Source: Amphirosellinia nigrospora (lineage: Eukaryota > Ascomycota > Sordariomycetes > Xylariales > Xylariaceae). From it: a stretch of 64,000 nt of DNA. Shown piece after piece: positions 25,178 through 36,485 of the stretch (its first letter is position 1; the number at the start of each line of letters is the position of its first letter). The stretch spans positions 2,760,316 to 2,824,315 of the forward strand of contig SCHM01000004.1 of the NCBI GenBank assembly GCA_004123355.1, given 5' to 3'. The notes under the pieces were generated by a model that was not told the DNA's origin, searched no databases, and saw nothing but the letters and a program-made list of their open reading frames with translations. The position numbers were made by a program, and so were the translations under genes.

Positions 25178-26627
25178 ATGAAGTTCTCCACGCTGGCCAT
25201 CGGCCTCGTCGCCCTTCTGACCCTCTCACGGCCGCCTGGTCCAAAGAAGGTACGAAGAAGCAACATCCCTTACCCAATTATATTGCATTGTCTTTGTCTA
25301 TGTAGCCATATCCTGACACCATACGCCGCAGACCGCGAGATCTTCCGCGTCCGCGACGAGCTGGCCACACACGAGGGCGCCAACGTGACCTTCTACGACT
25401 TCCTCGGCATAACCCCCTCCGCCAGCCAGGATGAGATCAACAAGGCCTACAAGCGCAAGGCGCGCGCTCTGCACCCAGACAAGGTGCGGCAGCAGCTGAT
25501 GGCCGACCGGGCCAAGCAGAACAAGGCAAAGGGCGTCAAGGTCACCAAATCCCCTTCTCAGTCGCAGATCAAGGCCGCCGTGAAGAAGGCTAGCGAGCGC
25601 CAGACTCGTCTCTCCATCGTCACCAATGTCCTGCGTGGGCCCGGCCGCGACCGCTACGACCATTTCCTGAAGAACGGCTTCCCCACCTGGAAGGGCACCG
25701 AGTACTACTACAACCGCTACCGCCCCGGTCTGGGCACGGTGCTCATCGGTTGTCTGCTCGTCGGTGGCGGTGGTTTCCACTATATCGCCTTATACATGAG
25801 CTGGAAGCGCCAGCGCGAGTTCGTCGAGCGTTATATCAAGTTCGCTCGACACGCCGCGTGGGTGATAACTTCACTATCCCGGGCCTCGACGCTGCTGCTG
25901 CTGCCGCCGCTGCCGCCGCTGAAGCAACCCCGCCACCGCAACCGCAGGCTGGTGATGATGAGCAACAGCAGCCCCCGATTGCCATGAACCGCAAGCAGCG
26001 GCGATGGCAAGAGAAGGAGACACGCAAGGAATCCGCCAAGGAGGGAGGAAGATCAGTCGCCCTGCCAAGGGACGAAGCAGCCAGCAGGCCAGCGGTAGCG
26101 CCACTCCCGTGCCGCTGCCGGCTCAGCCTTCTGGGGCCGGACCGACGGGCGCCAAGAAGCGAATCGTCGCCGAGAACGGCAAGATCCTCGTCGTCGACTC
26201 TCTCGGCGACGTGTATCTCGAGCAGGAGGATGCAGACGGGAACGTCCACGAGTTCCTACTTGATGTATGTGTCTCACCCAAAATACCTCGATATCACACA
26301 AATGAGAAAAAGCTAACCATGAACAGCCCAATGAACTACCCCCGCCCACGGTGAGGGACACGGCGCTGTTCAAGCTGCCCAGCTGGGCCTACGCACTCAC
26401 CGTCGGCCGAGCTCTCGGCCAATCGCCCCTCCCACCGGCTCCGAAGGAGACGTCGAAGACTTGGACTCGGCCGACTCTGAGGTACCGGCAGCACGTACGC
26501 CGTCCACGGACTCGGCCGACGACTTCGAGCTCCTCGACAAAGCGTCGACGAGCTGCAGCAGCCCAAGACATCCGGCAACCAGCCCCAGAGCGGCAAGGCC
26601 AAGAAGCGCAACAAGAAGCAGCGGTAG
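25178..26627 (+). CDS. ERJ5: ERJ5-type DnaJ protein of the endoplasmic reticulum
   Basis: A J-domain co-chaperone anchored in the ER membrane that supports Kar2/BiP-dependent folding. Exons are 25178-25249, 25332-26264 and 26327-26627. The order is: signal peptide (residues 1-20), J domain ('NVTFYDFLGITPSASQDEI', with HPD in 'ALHPDKV'), 'RYDHFLKNGFPTWKGTEYYY', a TM helix ('LGTVLIGCLLVGGGGFHYI'), then a cytosolic or lumenal Lys-rich tail with 'MNRKQRRWQEKETRKES', 'KKRIVAENGKILVVDSLGDV' and a final Lys-rich 'GKAKKRNKKQR'. The whole plan matches fungal ERJ5. Shifts occur at 25221-25223 (one more C gives 'LTPLTAAWSKE'), 25860-25862 (one more G gives 'AAWGDNF'), 26043-26045 (one more G), and twice after 26420. 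All are in or near homopolymers, so the gene is probably intact in the organism. Confidence 0.92.
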
Positions 26628-27878
26628 TGCACGCATGAGCCCGGGGTAATACTATGCGTGGTGCAGGTGTCTCAGTCTAGTCTAGTGTAGTCTAGTCCAG
26701 TAGTAGTATATATCGTTACGGCTCTGAAAAAGTAGGCTTATTAGATCGCCACCACTCATCGATCTTAGAAAGAATAAAATCCTTGGGTGGTGTTTTTGGG
26801 GGCAATTCGTGTTACCCATCAGATATATACCCTGGTCCTCACGAGTGCATGCATGATATCGGCCAAGACACACACCGCTAGGTTAGTGACCTGTCGCGTC
26901 GCGTTTCCGCATCAGTCCTGCCTCCCTCCGATGACCGGTCCGAGATGTTTTGTGTCGCGGGATACCGGGTACGCACACAAATGCGTTGGTTCATTGCCTA
27001 GACAGACACGTCGGCAGTCACATGACACGGTGCTGACGAGACGGTTCAACGGGCGTAGGACAACAGGTCACGCGTCGAGTCAAGTCACCTGTGTCGATTG
27101 GTGCGAGCCAGCACGTACGACGTCGGCGTCGCAGTATAATGCAATGGTCTTTTGTCAGGTTGGGCAAGCTTTATTATGGTAACTATGGACGATATGATGA
27201 AAACGTCCCCTGTCTTGGGCGGGTCGTATCAAGGGAGAGAGGGAAGAACCACCATGTTTGCTTGGGTTCAGGTCATTCTGTCTATAGCTTGAGAAATAGA
27301 GTTGTTGTAGGGATTTTAAGCAAGGGGTTGAGGGTGGAGTCAAGGATTGCCCCAGAAACAAGACTTCAGGATTGATCGAAACAAGATCGAACAGGTGGAA
27401 CGTGACAAATCATAAGACCGGAAGGTAATATGGTCTAAGATACTAACATACCTGATGCACAATATACTAGATAGTGGGGACCTAGAGGGCATCGGATTAT
27501 GGAAGTTAGTCGTACAACAACACATACTGCGTGCTCGGGGCGGGAAGAAGCGGGAGAGGGGAGGAAAGGCGCGAGGTGGGGATGCGACTGTAGAGGTGTA
27601 GAAGAAGACTAGAGGGGAAGAGGCCACACCAGTATCCCTCAACACTGTCCTGTGAACATGGATTCAAGTAAGTTATGTATGCGAAACCTCCCCTTCTGTC
27701 CCTGGCCATACAAGCATCAAACACAGAAATAACACCCATTCTCACACCATCAATAATCCCACCAACCATTCTCAGTCGCAATCTACCTGGCTAACTAATC
27801 ACAAGAACTGACTAGAAGAGGCCATGCCGTAACTTGAATCAGCGTTCGTCTGACAGAGCATCGTATGTATGTACAAAT
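26628..27878. other. Convergent intergenic region
   Basis: This stretch contains the 3' flanks of ERJ5 and of the Gln-rich protein. The first 60 bp after ERJ5 carry short TCTAGTCTAG/TAGTCTAG tandem copies. No gene is recognised. Confidence 0.5.
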
Positions 27879-28791
27879 TTAGAGTTCCATGTCGCCCATT
27901 TGCTGAAATGCACCGTATTGGTTCTCCATGGCCTGCTGTTGGTAGGCCCAGTTATTGTTATTGGCATTGGCGTAGGCGGGGTCTGTGGCCAGACGATAGT
28001 TGCCACCGCGATAGCTGATCCGAGATGTGCCATCTCTTCTTGAAGCTGCCGCTTCGCAGATTCCTCATATTCGCGACGAGCGAGCATCTCGTAGCCTGAC
28101 ATCATATACGGCTCAACGTATGCGGTGCTTATCCAATGCCCATCCGTCGTTTGGACGGGTGTGAGCGGTGTGCCATCCACTATGAAGAGTTAGAAGTCAA
28201 CATGTGCCGCTCATAATCAAGATTAGACATGTGCATGAAATATGCCAAGAAAGGGCGCGAAAGGTGAAAAAAAAGCATACTGCTCATTAGCGAGTTTCTC
28301 CGTGCTTCTTCCTCTGCCAGCTTCTGCTCATGGCGGAGCTGGGCGAGAAGTTCCTCCTGCTCGACTGTTGTGTTGGTCCAGGCCACAGCCGGGTTAGTTT
28401 GTTGCGAGTGACTGGGGGGGTATATCTGCCACAGCTCTATTAGGCGTATCTTCTGGGGGGCGTCGGCTGTCTTGAATAAGTCGAGTTGCTGAGGCGATAA
28501 GCCTAAAGGATCTACTCTGTGTAGGCTCAGGACCTGCTCTGCCGAGGGCTGTGTTTGTGGAGGTAGCGAGGAGGCTCGTTGGGGTTCGGGGACTGGGTTC
28601 GGGTCCCCTTGGTGAACCGTGTGTGCCGAGTGGTGGTAATGTTGTGAAATGGAATACTTGATAGGTTCCGGTCCCGGCTGTTGTTGGCTGGTTTCGTGTT
28701 GCACTGGCTGGGGTTGCTGGAACGTCATGTTACGAGAGAAGAGCGCGGCGAGCTCGTCACCGGCTCGCGTATTGGACTGTGCGTAGGCCAT
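27879..28791 (-). CDS. Conserved-looking Gln/Pro-rich protein of unknown function
   Basis: I do not recognise a named domain. Two exons are clear: 28791-28281 and 28179-27879. The 101-nt intron 28180-28280 (GTATGC...CATAG, CTAAC branch) joins 'LMS' to 'MDGTPLTPVQTTDGHW' in frame. The N-terminal third is Gln/Pro-rich and low complexity. The middle has 'EQVLSLHRVDPLGLSPQQLDLF' and a predicted helix rich in Glu/Ala/Arg (residues about 150-175). The tail 'NYRLATDPAYANANNNN' ends 'QQMGDMEL' at 27879. One missing base near 28025 shifts the frame just before that tail: total coding length is 812 nt, one short of 271 codons. A 5'-UTR intron is likely at 28794-28871 (GTGAGT...CTCCAG), ending 2 nt before the ATG. 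The overall build suggests a regulatory or cytoplasmic assembly protein, but that is only an impression. Confidence 0.7.
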
Positions 28792-29114
28792 ATCTGGAGA
28801 TGTATCGTGAGTCAGCGAAGACGAAAACTAAACCTCGAGACAAGACGAAAAGGGACCAGACGTCCACTCACTGAATTAACCGAGACGTTTAGGGTGGGCT
28901 GCAAAGTAGTGTGATATCGTCGGCGTCTGGCCGGGAACCTGTACTATCTGTATGTCTGCTGCGGAGGCGGTGTTGGGGTTGAGAAGGAGAGGCGGACAAC
29001 GATAGCGTGCGAGAAAGTCGCGGTAACAAAAGCGAGGAGCTCTGGTAATACTGTCTCTTATATTGACTATGCTACGGATCTGGGCAGTAAGGCTATAGCT
29101 GCGGAAGTGGGCAC

Positions 29115-29130
29115 AGAGAGAGAGAGAGAG
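29115..29130. repeat. (AG)8 microsatellite
   Basis: Eight AG dinucleotides in a row lie in the presumed promoter of the leftward Gln-rich gene. On that strand it is a CT tract. Confidence 0.85.
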
Positions 29131-30236
29131 ATGGTTTTGGTCACTGCGATGAAATGAAGGCCGAGAGATAAAAACGGGGCATGGATGGGATTCGTGGCAC
29201 ACCTGCTGCGATTTGGGAAATAAGGTGTCAAGCAGAAGGCAAAATGGGACCTGGACTTGAATCCTTGGGCCGAGTTAAAGCACAGACGAAAGCTTGTTGG
29301 GCAAAGGCGCCAATAGTCAAGACCCGACAAGTGACCGTCCAGGAAATACTGTGGGGTAGGGTCTCTAGTGAAGTGGTCGGGAGATTAGGCGAAGATATAG
29401 AAAGACGACGACGACGAGGGAAGGGGAAGTGGGGGTATATTTATCGTCGGATTTGTTGAGGAATCGAGAGAGGCCACAAAGAAACAGTTTGACGAGACAG
29501 GAGTGTGTATCAGAATGTGATTTCGAGTTAATACCGGTACCTATCCGGGGAGCTGACAATACACGTGCCGAGCCAACTACGAGAATATGCGTACAAGTAG
29601 ATGTGCGGGTGAGAGAGGTATTTAGATTGCGTGCTTGTAGAATGAATGCATGAATGGGTTGGATGAAGGAGGGGTGATGGCGATGTCAGGATCGATGACA
29701 AAGGCCAGTGGAGGAGGGAGAGAGGTGGGTGAGGGGCACTGGCCAATCAACGCTGCCGAACGTGGCCAGGCAAGCTAACCCGGCCAAGGAGGCGGCTTGC
29801 AGCGAGCGAATTCAGTGGGCCTGTCAGAAGACGTGTCGTTTGCTCGTGCGGCGTGGATCGAGTGGAGCCGCGTTGACGCCCAACCGCTCCAAACTAACCT
29901 AACCTAGGTAGATAGTAAGCGAGCCAACCAGCTTCGCCGTCAAAAGCGTTACTATCGACATAGTATTGAGGTCTGAACATGAGCTCGAATCCTTGATCTT
30001 GTGGATGCTAATGGTGGTTTGAATATCACTTTGGGGGAATCACGAGAAAAGATGGTGAGTGGAAGCAGAGTTCAAGTCGTCGCCGGATGCCTAAGTGATG
30101 GCCCGACTGCTATTGTACTTAGTATATCCCCCTTTAATGCCTGAGGCATCATCACTCTTGCACCAAATAATACAATAAATCAACCGATACAGAAATTCCT
30201 GCGATCCAATGCCGAATAACTCTCCCGTATTCTCGA

Positions 30237-30257
30237 CCAAGGTCATTGTGACCTTGG
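30237..30257. repeat. Perfect 9-bp inverted repeat with 3-nt spacer
   Basis: CCAAGGTCA and TGACCTTGG flank TTG. The arms match perfectly. It lies about 235 bp past the stop of the leftward gene that ends at 30492, so it could be a 3'-end hairpin or a binding site for a dimeric regulator. A smaller palindrome ATGCCT-G-AGGCAT is at 30139-30151. Confidence 0.7.
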
Positions 30258-30491
30258 GAGTAGTGGTATCATAAAAAAACATTTTCCTTCGAAACTAAGA
30301 GAGAGAAAAGGAGATAGGAGAAGATAGGAGGAAGACGAGGGGGGCAGAGGATAGAAAAGAAAAAAAAGAAAATTGCTTCAACTTCCCAACCTCCCTGACA
30401 GAATTGTACCAATTTACTTCTTGACCCCCCATCTGCTCCATTATACGTCTATGTTCATCCCTCCTCTTTCTCAAACCAACACAAATCCTTT

Positions 30492-31663
30492 TCAATACCA
30501 CCAATTAGACGGTGGGCCGGTTGAGTGCCAGCCGTGCCCCCAGCTTTGCGGCAAGCTTGGGGACCATTCGTTAGGCAAGGCATGGATAAAAGAGTGCCAG
30601 CTTTGAGCCGGGTTCTGTGGCCAACTGTAACCACAATGCTGTCCCGACGGTGGCCCCCATGGCTGCCCACATGGCTGCCCACATGGCTGCCCACATGGCG
30701 GCCCCCATTGTGATCCCCACGATGGTCCGCAGCTATGGAAGCTCTGCGCACCGACATTATGATTGGGGTAGGGACTCGATGCTTGAGGTTGTGGCCGAAC
30801 CGGGCGGCGGTCTCTGCGCTCGTGCTTCCCTGAGCCGATGACGCAATTTGGCCTCGTCTACCAGCCTATAAATTCGTCGGATAATGGGGTTATGTCCGGT
30901 GTCCTGATAGGCGGTGGTGGTGATGGAGAAGGGGCGGAGGCGCAACATAATCCGTATAGTAGTGTCTATACGGATCATGGGCATCATCCTGGTGGATAGT
31001 CTCCTCGCTGTGCCGAGGACCGGGTGGGTTCCGGCAGGGTTTTGCTGCGTTCGGGTCATAGCTACCGTTTGCTATGACAATTTCCTCCCGGTTATTGGTG
31101 GTGTTCGGAACGTAAGTTCCATTTGCCACAACAATATGACGACTCGTGTCCGTCATTTCGGGATCGCAGATTCCGCGTAGCCTCGTGGCCCTCTCCATGA
31201 GGTTAATCAAATATCCGGCTCTTGGAGCTGGGCTTTTTATTTTAAGGCGGACCTGGGCGTTCGTTGCGGTCCCCTCCACGACGGCGGAGGTGTTTGTCGA
31301 CTTAACGAGTATTGGGTTATCAAAAACTTCTAGCAGCAGTAGGTTAGTATTCATCTAGTATCATATACGTAGGTATCTGTCTTACTGCGAGCGTTTACGA
31401 AGCTTTTATGTCTGCTCACGCAAACCCAACCGTCCGACGAGTCTGGGAACACTTCGAGGTGCTCGATCCGCTTCACAGACTTTTTGATATGGTTCCAAAC
31501 GTCATCGAAGTCGTTCCTGGTGGTAGCTTGTGCAATAGTTAGTCCTAGTACCACATGTATAAGGGCGATGGCTCACTCCAACGAATGTTATAAAATAGAG
31601 TTTCGATTTCTTGCCAGTCTCAACAGTAAGGGTCTTGGGTATATCTGATTGAATAGTGGACAT
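30492..31663 (-). CDS. Unknown protein, possible RRM-like N-terminus and Trp/Gly/Pro-rich tail (frameshifted)
   Basis: No family is recognised by sequence. Read from the ATG at 31663, the first ~100 residues show alternating strands and helices in RRM order: 'LYFITFVG', helix 'NDFDDVWNHIKKSV', strand 'RIEHLEVFP', 'GWVCVSR', helix 'SFVNARKVFD', and strand 'QVRLKIKS'. This suggests an RNA-recognition-like fold, which is inference. A first intron starts about 31574; the second (about 31382-31325) has a TACTAAC branch and joins 'NAR' to 'KVFDNPI'. After 31,000 the best frame changes. It ends in a striking tail with three 'CGQP' copies and 'WGPPSGQHCGYSW', stopping at 30492. The tail is encoded over three tandem 12-bp units at 30660-30700. 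Frame changes near 30900 and 30830 again suggest small indels. Confidence 0.5.
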
Positions 31664-34600
31664 TTCGCTGAAATTATGAGAAACTGTGATGAACAACTTG
31701 TGTAAATAAGGATATCTTCGCATCGGCCCTATCGTTACCTATATACCTATTCAGTAACCCCAACACGAGCCACGGTACTACGAGTATTACATCCCATACT
31801 GTCGATGTTGATCAGACTGGGATGCATGTTTGCCTGGGAGTGGAGGAGTTAAGCGGCTGGCCGGTAGTACAATATGTAATGACTTGCTGACTTCCCACGC
31901 CTGTGTCAGGTATGATATCGTCTATCATGGGCTCTGAGCTGTATCTCGTACTAGAAGCGCACAGTTCAAGGCAGGGGAGCCCCTGTAGAAAGCCAAGAAT
32001 CGCCAACAGCTGAAACAAAAAGAAAGCGGGAGAGGAACAGACCCGAGGTGTAGAATGTGTAGGACAGGAAAGTAAGGGGTGCGGTGTACATTATGACGAT
32101 ATGGAATACCTCCAAAGCTTGAGAAAATGCTTATGAGGGGACGAAAGTGTGGCTTTTGGAGCTTTGGTAATACTTATGCACAGGGTGTCCGATGACCTCT
32201 CTCGATCGCAAGGGGTCTGTCTACCCAGAGCCAGTCACGAAAGTACCTGGGGTACTGGGGTAAGACCGATTCGTTTTTCTGTGTTTTCTGTGGTTGCTAT
32301 TTTACGGCAATGGCAGTGAGAGTAAGCTAAGCCTCGTCTCGCGTACACCTCGGCGGGGAAAACGTAGCGAGGATCGCACTACGGGCCCGTCACTCGCGTA
32401 CATAGACGCTAGCAAAACATATTACAAGACGGCATCTACCCGTGCGCTTGCCACGCAAGCAACTCCTGAGCTGCTCAGAATTGTAATGTTCATGTGTCAT
32501 TGGACCAGGACTGGGCAGGGACAAGGACTTACGGTCGCGAGAGCATGTCGACGTGCTGGGGTCCTGCTGGTTGGTTATCCCCGCGCTACTAGCTCACATC
32601 TGGCCCATCACGAAGATTAGCTGGACTTCTAGACCCACGGGGAGAGCCTTGTCATGCTACTGGCTATGAAGGGCAAAATGGGAGCAAACTAGCAATGTGA
32701 CCAAGCCATTGTATGACTTGACAATATCATCATCGGGAAACGGGTCGGATCGACAAGGCGGCTGCTAATAGCAGCGGCAGAAGGAGTATGCCGAACCCGA
32801 TAGCTGCGACTCAGGCATTATTTGGGTAGCCCATTGACGCTGCTTGTTTCCTTGAATCGAGGGATGATCGAAGCGGAAGATTAATCCTCCTTATTCGGGC
32901 AAGGGAAATATCACCCACTTGAAGTATATTGGTTTTTGGGCGCTTAGAGTCTTGATCTCGTCAACGTATGACTTCAATCTAGCTAAGGGTACGGCTCATG
33001 TCATTCTACACTGTATACAAATTCAACAGCCTGCATTTAGAGTCTGGTCAAAAGGCCGCGTGCGTGTAGCAGGATGGTTTACTTACCGGAACCGTGGTTA
33101 TACATGTGGACTAGCCATTGTTTGCCTAGGTGTAATTGATGGGACTATCCAGCATTAGCTAGCCCTAAAATGTCAGAATTCTATTCCTGGTTCATTTTCT
33201 ATAGCCCTCTCCAACAATCAGCGCCAAGTTAGCTTTCATAATTGGTGGATATGGCACCTGCGAGTTAGGACATAAAAGAATACGAGGCAGTAGAAATTAT
33301 TGAAGGGGCTGGACATTATCTACCTAGGGAGTGTAATTAATCGCCACGAGTGTTCGGAAGCTGAGCAAGTGAAACAGTTTGCCCTAGCCGTATTGAATAG
33401 TACACTGTCCTCGTAGATTAACGTTTGCAACTAAGGCTCATGATTGGCTATTGGTGCTTTGGCACACAGAATACTTCCAGATGTAAACATTAGGCTGCTA
33501 GGAAGAGTGACTCGCTAAAGGTTTTCACACAGTCCACGATGATCATCTTGTTGCCACTGGGTACATAGATCTAGTACCTTTTTACTTTGAATATACTATT
33601 CATTGTAAAACACCTGTATATATTAAACAGCATCGAGATCCCATCATGGGAAGCACAAGTGCCTTCTCGTATTTCGGTGCATTGACCGTCCATTCCACTT
33701 TTGGTCTGCTACCGAGATACTGCCGCCGGCGTTGAGTCGGTGTACGAGTCTCTAGATTTGTGGTGCTTGATCTTGTTGCCTGCTATTCCACTGATTGCCA
33801 ATAGAATCATCCTTCGTATCATCAGCCGAGGCTGTCAGCCGTCATGGGGTTTCCCGTTCACCATTCCTCCCGCGACACAAACAAACACAAGTGTCCTTCT
33901 GATAATAAGGTCACCAAACCCGGCCTATTTGATTTTTATTACCTCACCATTGCACTTTACTAGAAACGAATGCCAACACACCGACCCCCCGTGTTACAAA
34001 TTCGCTTGCACGGATAGTTTGCTTCATTGTAACCGTCGTGCGATAATATTTATCATGCCGATACAGTAGCGAGATCTTCAGGTGCGGCTTTTCTCGGAGT
34101 CAGCTGCAAATAGTAACACGGGCGACCTCTGTTGTTTTGAACCCTCCGATTCAGGACCCTGCCTCATCAACTCAGTGCCACCTCTATGCGCGTCATAGAC
34201 AAGTAATTTGCTTGATCCGACCTGACGTGAGTGTGAAAGGAGTAGGACCTAATCATACTGCAGTCCATAATGCGATTATTACGTAGGAACACCGAGAGAT
34301 GCCTAAATAAACTGCAACAGGGTAAGTTGTACAGGAAAAAAAAAAGAAGTTGAAGATAGCTCTATGAACATGTTGTTTATACAAGTTCAATCAAAACGGC
34401 CGCGTACATGCTATTTGAAGAGTGCAACATGCCTCTAAGCCTTTCGCGGCCGACTCCACAGCTAGTCCCCTCTACTGGAAGCTTTTGAACAGGGTGTTAG
34501 GTAGGATTCCGCCCGAGAAGCGATCTAGAAGTTGCGAGGTCGAGGTTGGTTCGCGATTCACGCAGTTGGGCATTATCGTGGTCCATGTTGAAGCCCCAAG

Positions 34601-36190
34601 GTAGGTATTGGTAGTTTAGTTTTGAAGATGGTCATAGATCCAGATGCAATATACGTCCTACTCACATATGGTCGTAATCGATGGAGGGTGGTTTTTCTTG
34701 CAAAACCTTTACTAGCCGAATTAGTACCGCTATATAATAATTGTTTTGTCGTGCATTTGAATTGCGAGGGCCGCTAGGAAGAGCTAGCACTTCCCACGAT
34801 CTCAAACCCACAGGTTTCCATAATCATGTATCAATTCTCGAGAAGCTCCGACTAAGCCTCGTCAGCGACCCTGCTTATCAGCGAATTGATATGCGACCTA
34901 ATTTTGATATCCTTTGCCTTTTTAATCATTGTACAAAGAACCTGGCTGTCGACGGAGTCGTGAAAGCAAATTCATTTACTAGCGCACATAACTGTTATAC
35001 CCTTGGCAGCTTTGCTGCATTGACCCAATGTCTTCTTCGTAATAAGGGAAGCAAGCCTGTGATGCATAAATGGACAAAGGATATTCTGGAATATGATAAA
35101 AAGTTCATGTTGGTGATCCTGACTCGTGGCTGCTATTGTTTTCGCCCGTGGAGAATAAGTGTGCGGGAATTCTAGTTGCGTGCTAATGATTTATTTCATT
35201 CACATGCTTGCCTGTGAACAAACAAAATCGGTTCCTGTTTCTCCATAAACGTTTTTTGCTACGATTATTCTACCAACCCTAATTATCCGTCTTCGTAGCG
35301 CGCATCTAATTGGGCTGTGGGAAGTACCCAAGCAGTGTCAGGACCTTGACCATTTTGCTTGCGCTCCGACAAAAGAATTTGGCCTAGTGCCTCCGAAGTA
35401 GCTTAAGAATAGAGGAACGTTTCTGTTTTTCTAGTGCCTCCAGTCCACCGGCAAAAAGGATGATGCGGCCAGGCATGCTTTGGAGGTTGGGACACTGTTC
35501 CTCAATTTCTCACAAGTTGGATGTTCTGCTAAGGCGTAACTTCAGATCAGCTTCGTTATTGCCTTGCCAAAATAATATATCATACCTATGCGTCCTGTCA
35601 AGCCATAACGCGGGGTGCATCGCAGCCCGAAAGACACAAAAAGCTAGGGTCGCCTGGAGGCTACAGCCCTCCCCACAGCCTTATTATACCCAGTTTATCG
35701 CGCGTACGTATTACGTGCCAATACAAAGCTACCTAGGTACTCATGATAGGGCTACTAATCCCAATTTTCATTTGGAGAGCATTGGATCAATTGGCCATTG
35801 CAATACCGGAGGTTTTATTCATTGCGGCGACTCCCTTGATTTCATCTGTGTTCTGTTGAAAGTAATCTGTCCCGTCATTAACTGGCAGGCAGTCCGCCTA
35901 TTTTTATTCACGTCACCTGAAGAATTCACACATCTGCAGTGAATAGGAATGTACCTATTCCAGGCGCTAATAATGCAAGTACCTTTCTTCTGGCAGCTAG
36001 ATTATATGGCAACATGGCGACCAGCTTTTTTTGGTTTCTTTGTTAGTCGCCCACGTCGACCCCAGATTGATCATCTGCAGAGTCAGGCTTGCAGGATCAG
36101 ACCTGTATCCGACTGGTTACAAAGTAACCACAATAACAAAGGGGATTACTGACTATCTTCAGCACTTGTTTTGGTAGGGAAAGTACTAGT

Positions 36191-36485
36191 ATTGGGGAGC
36201 GTGAGCGGTACAGGCTAGTTTTCGATTAGCAGTCGCGGCTTTGACGAGTCGTATACGCCCCGTATACGCCTCGTAGAAGCCTCGAACACTAGCCTGCACC
36301 TGCCCATACTAACTAAAAACAAAAAACAAACAAAAAACAGCTAACTAACTAACTACCTAACTACTTAAAAAATAAGGGTGGTAGGTAGGAAAATAACGTA
36401 TCGTATACGTAGCTTAAGTGCACCGAAAATGTGATGTAGATGGTAGGGTTGTGTGGTGGGCCCTATAGGCCTGTAGAACCACTTA
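36191..36485 (+). repeat. Dispersed foldback repeat, copy A
   Basis: This is a ~295-bp unit also present at 48353-48634. Inside it, GGTACAGGCTAGTTTTCGA (36207-36225) and TCGAACACTAGCCTGCACC (36282-36300) form imperfect inverted arms (17 of 19 pair). The 3' part (from 'GTGCACCGAAAA' to 'AACCACTTA') is highly conserved between copies, while an A/C-rich stretch between them is not. Most C/T and G/A differences have T or A in this copy, as expected for RIP. Confidence 0.75.

Larger units (their letters stand above)
28872..30491. other. Promoter region and spacer
   Basis: This is the 5' flank of the Gln-rich gene (leftward). Its strand has long CT-rich tracts typical of fungal promoters, seen on the plus strand as GA repeats. 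The other end is the 3' flank of the unknown Trp/Gly-rich gene. No further gene is supported. Confidence 0.5.

Noticed and set aside
32294-32620. A 108-codon plus-strand frame
   Set aside because: The Arg/Thr-rich translation has no features, and there is no promoter or intron evidence.
34741-35942. Frames of 144 and 160 codons in the gene-poor block
   Set aside because: No motif, signal, splice site or codon pattern supports them, and they sit in AT-rich decayed DNA.
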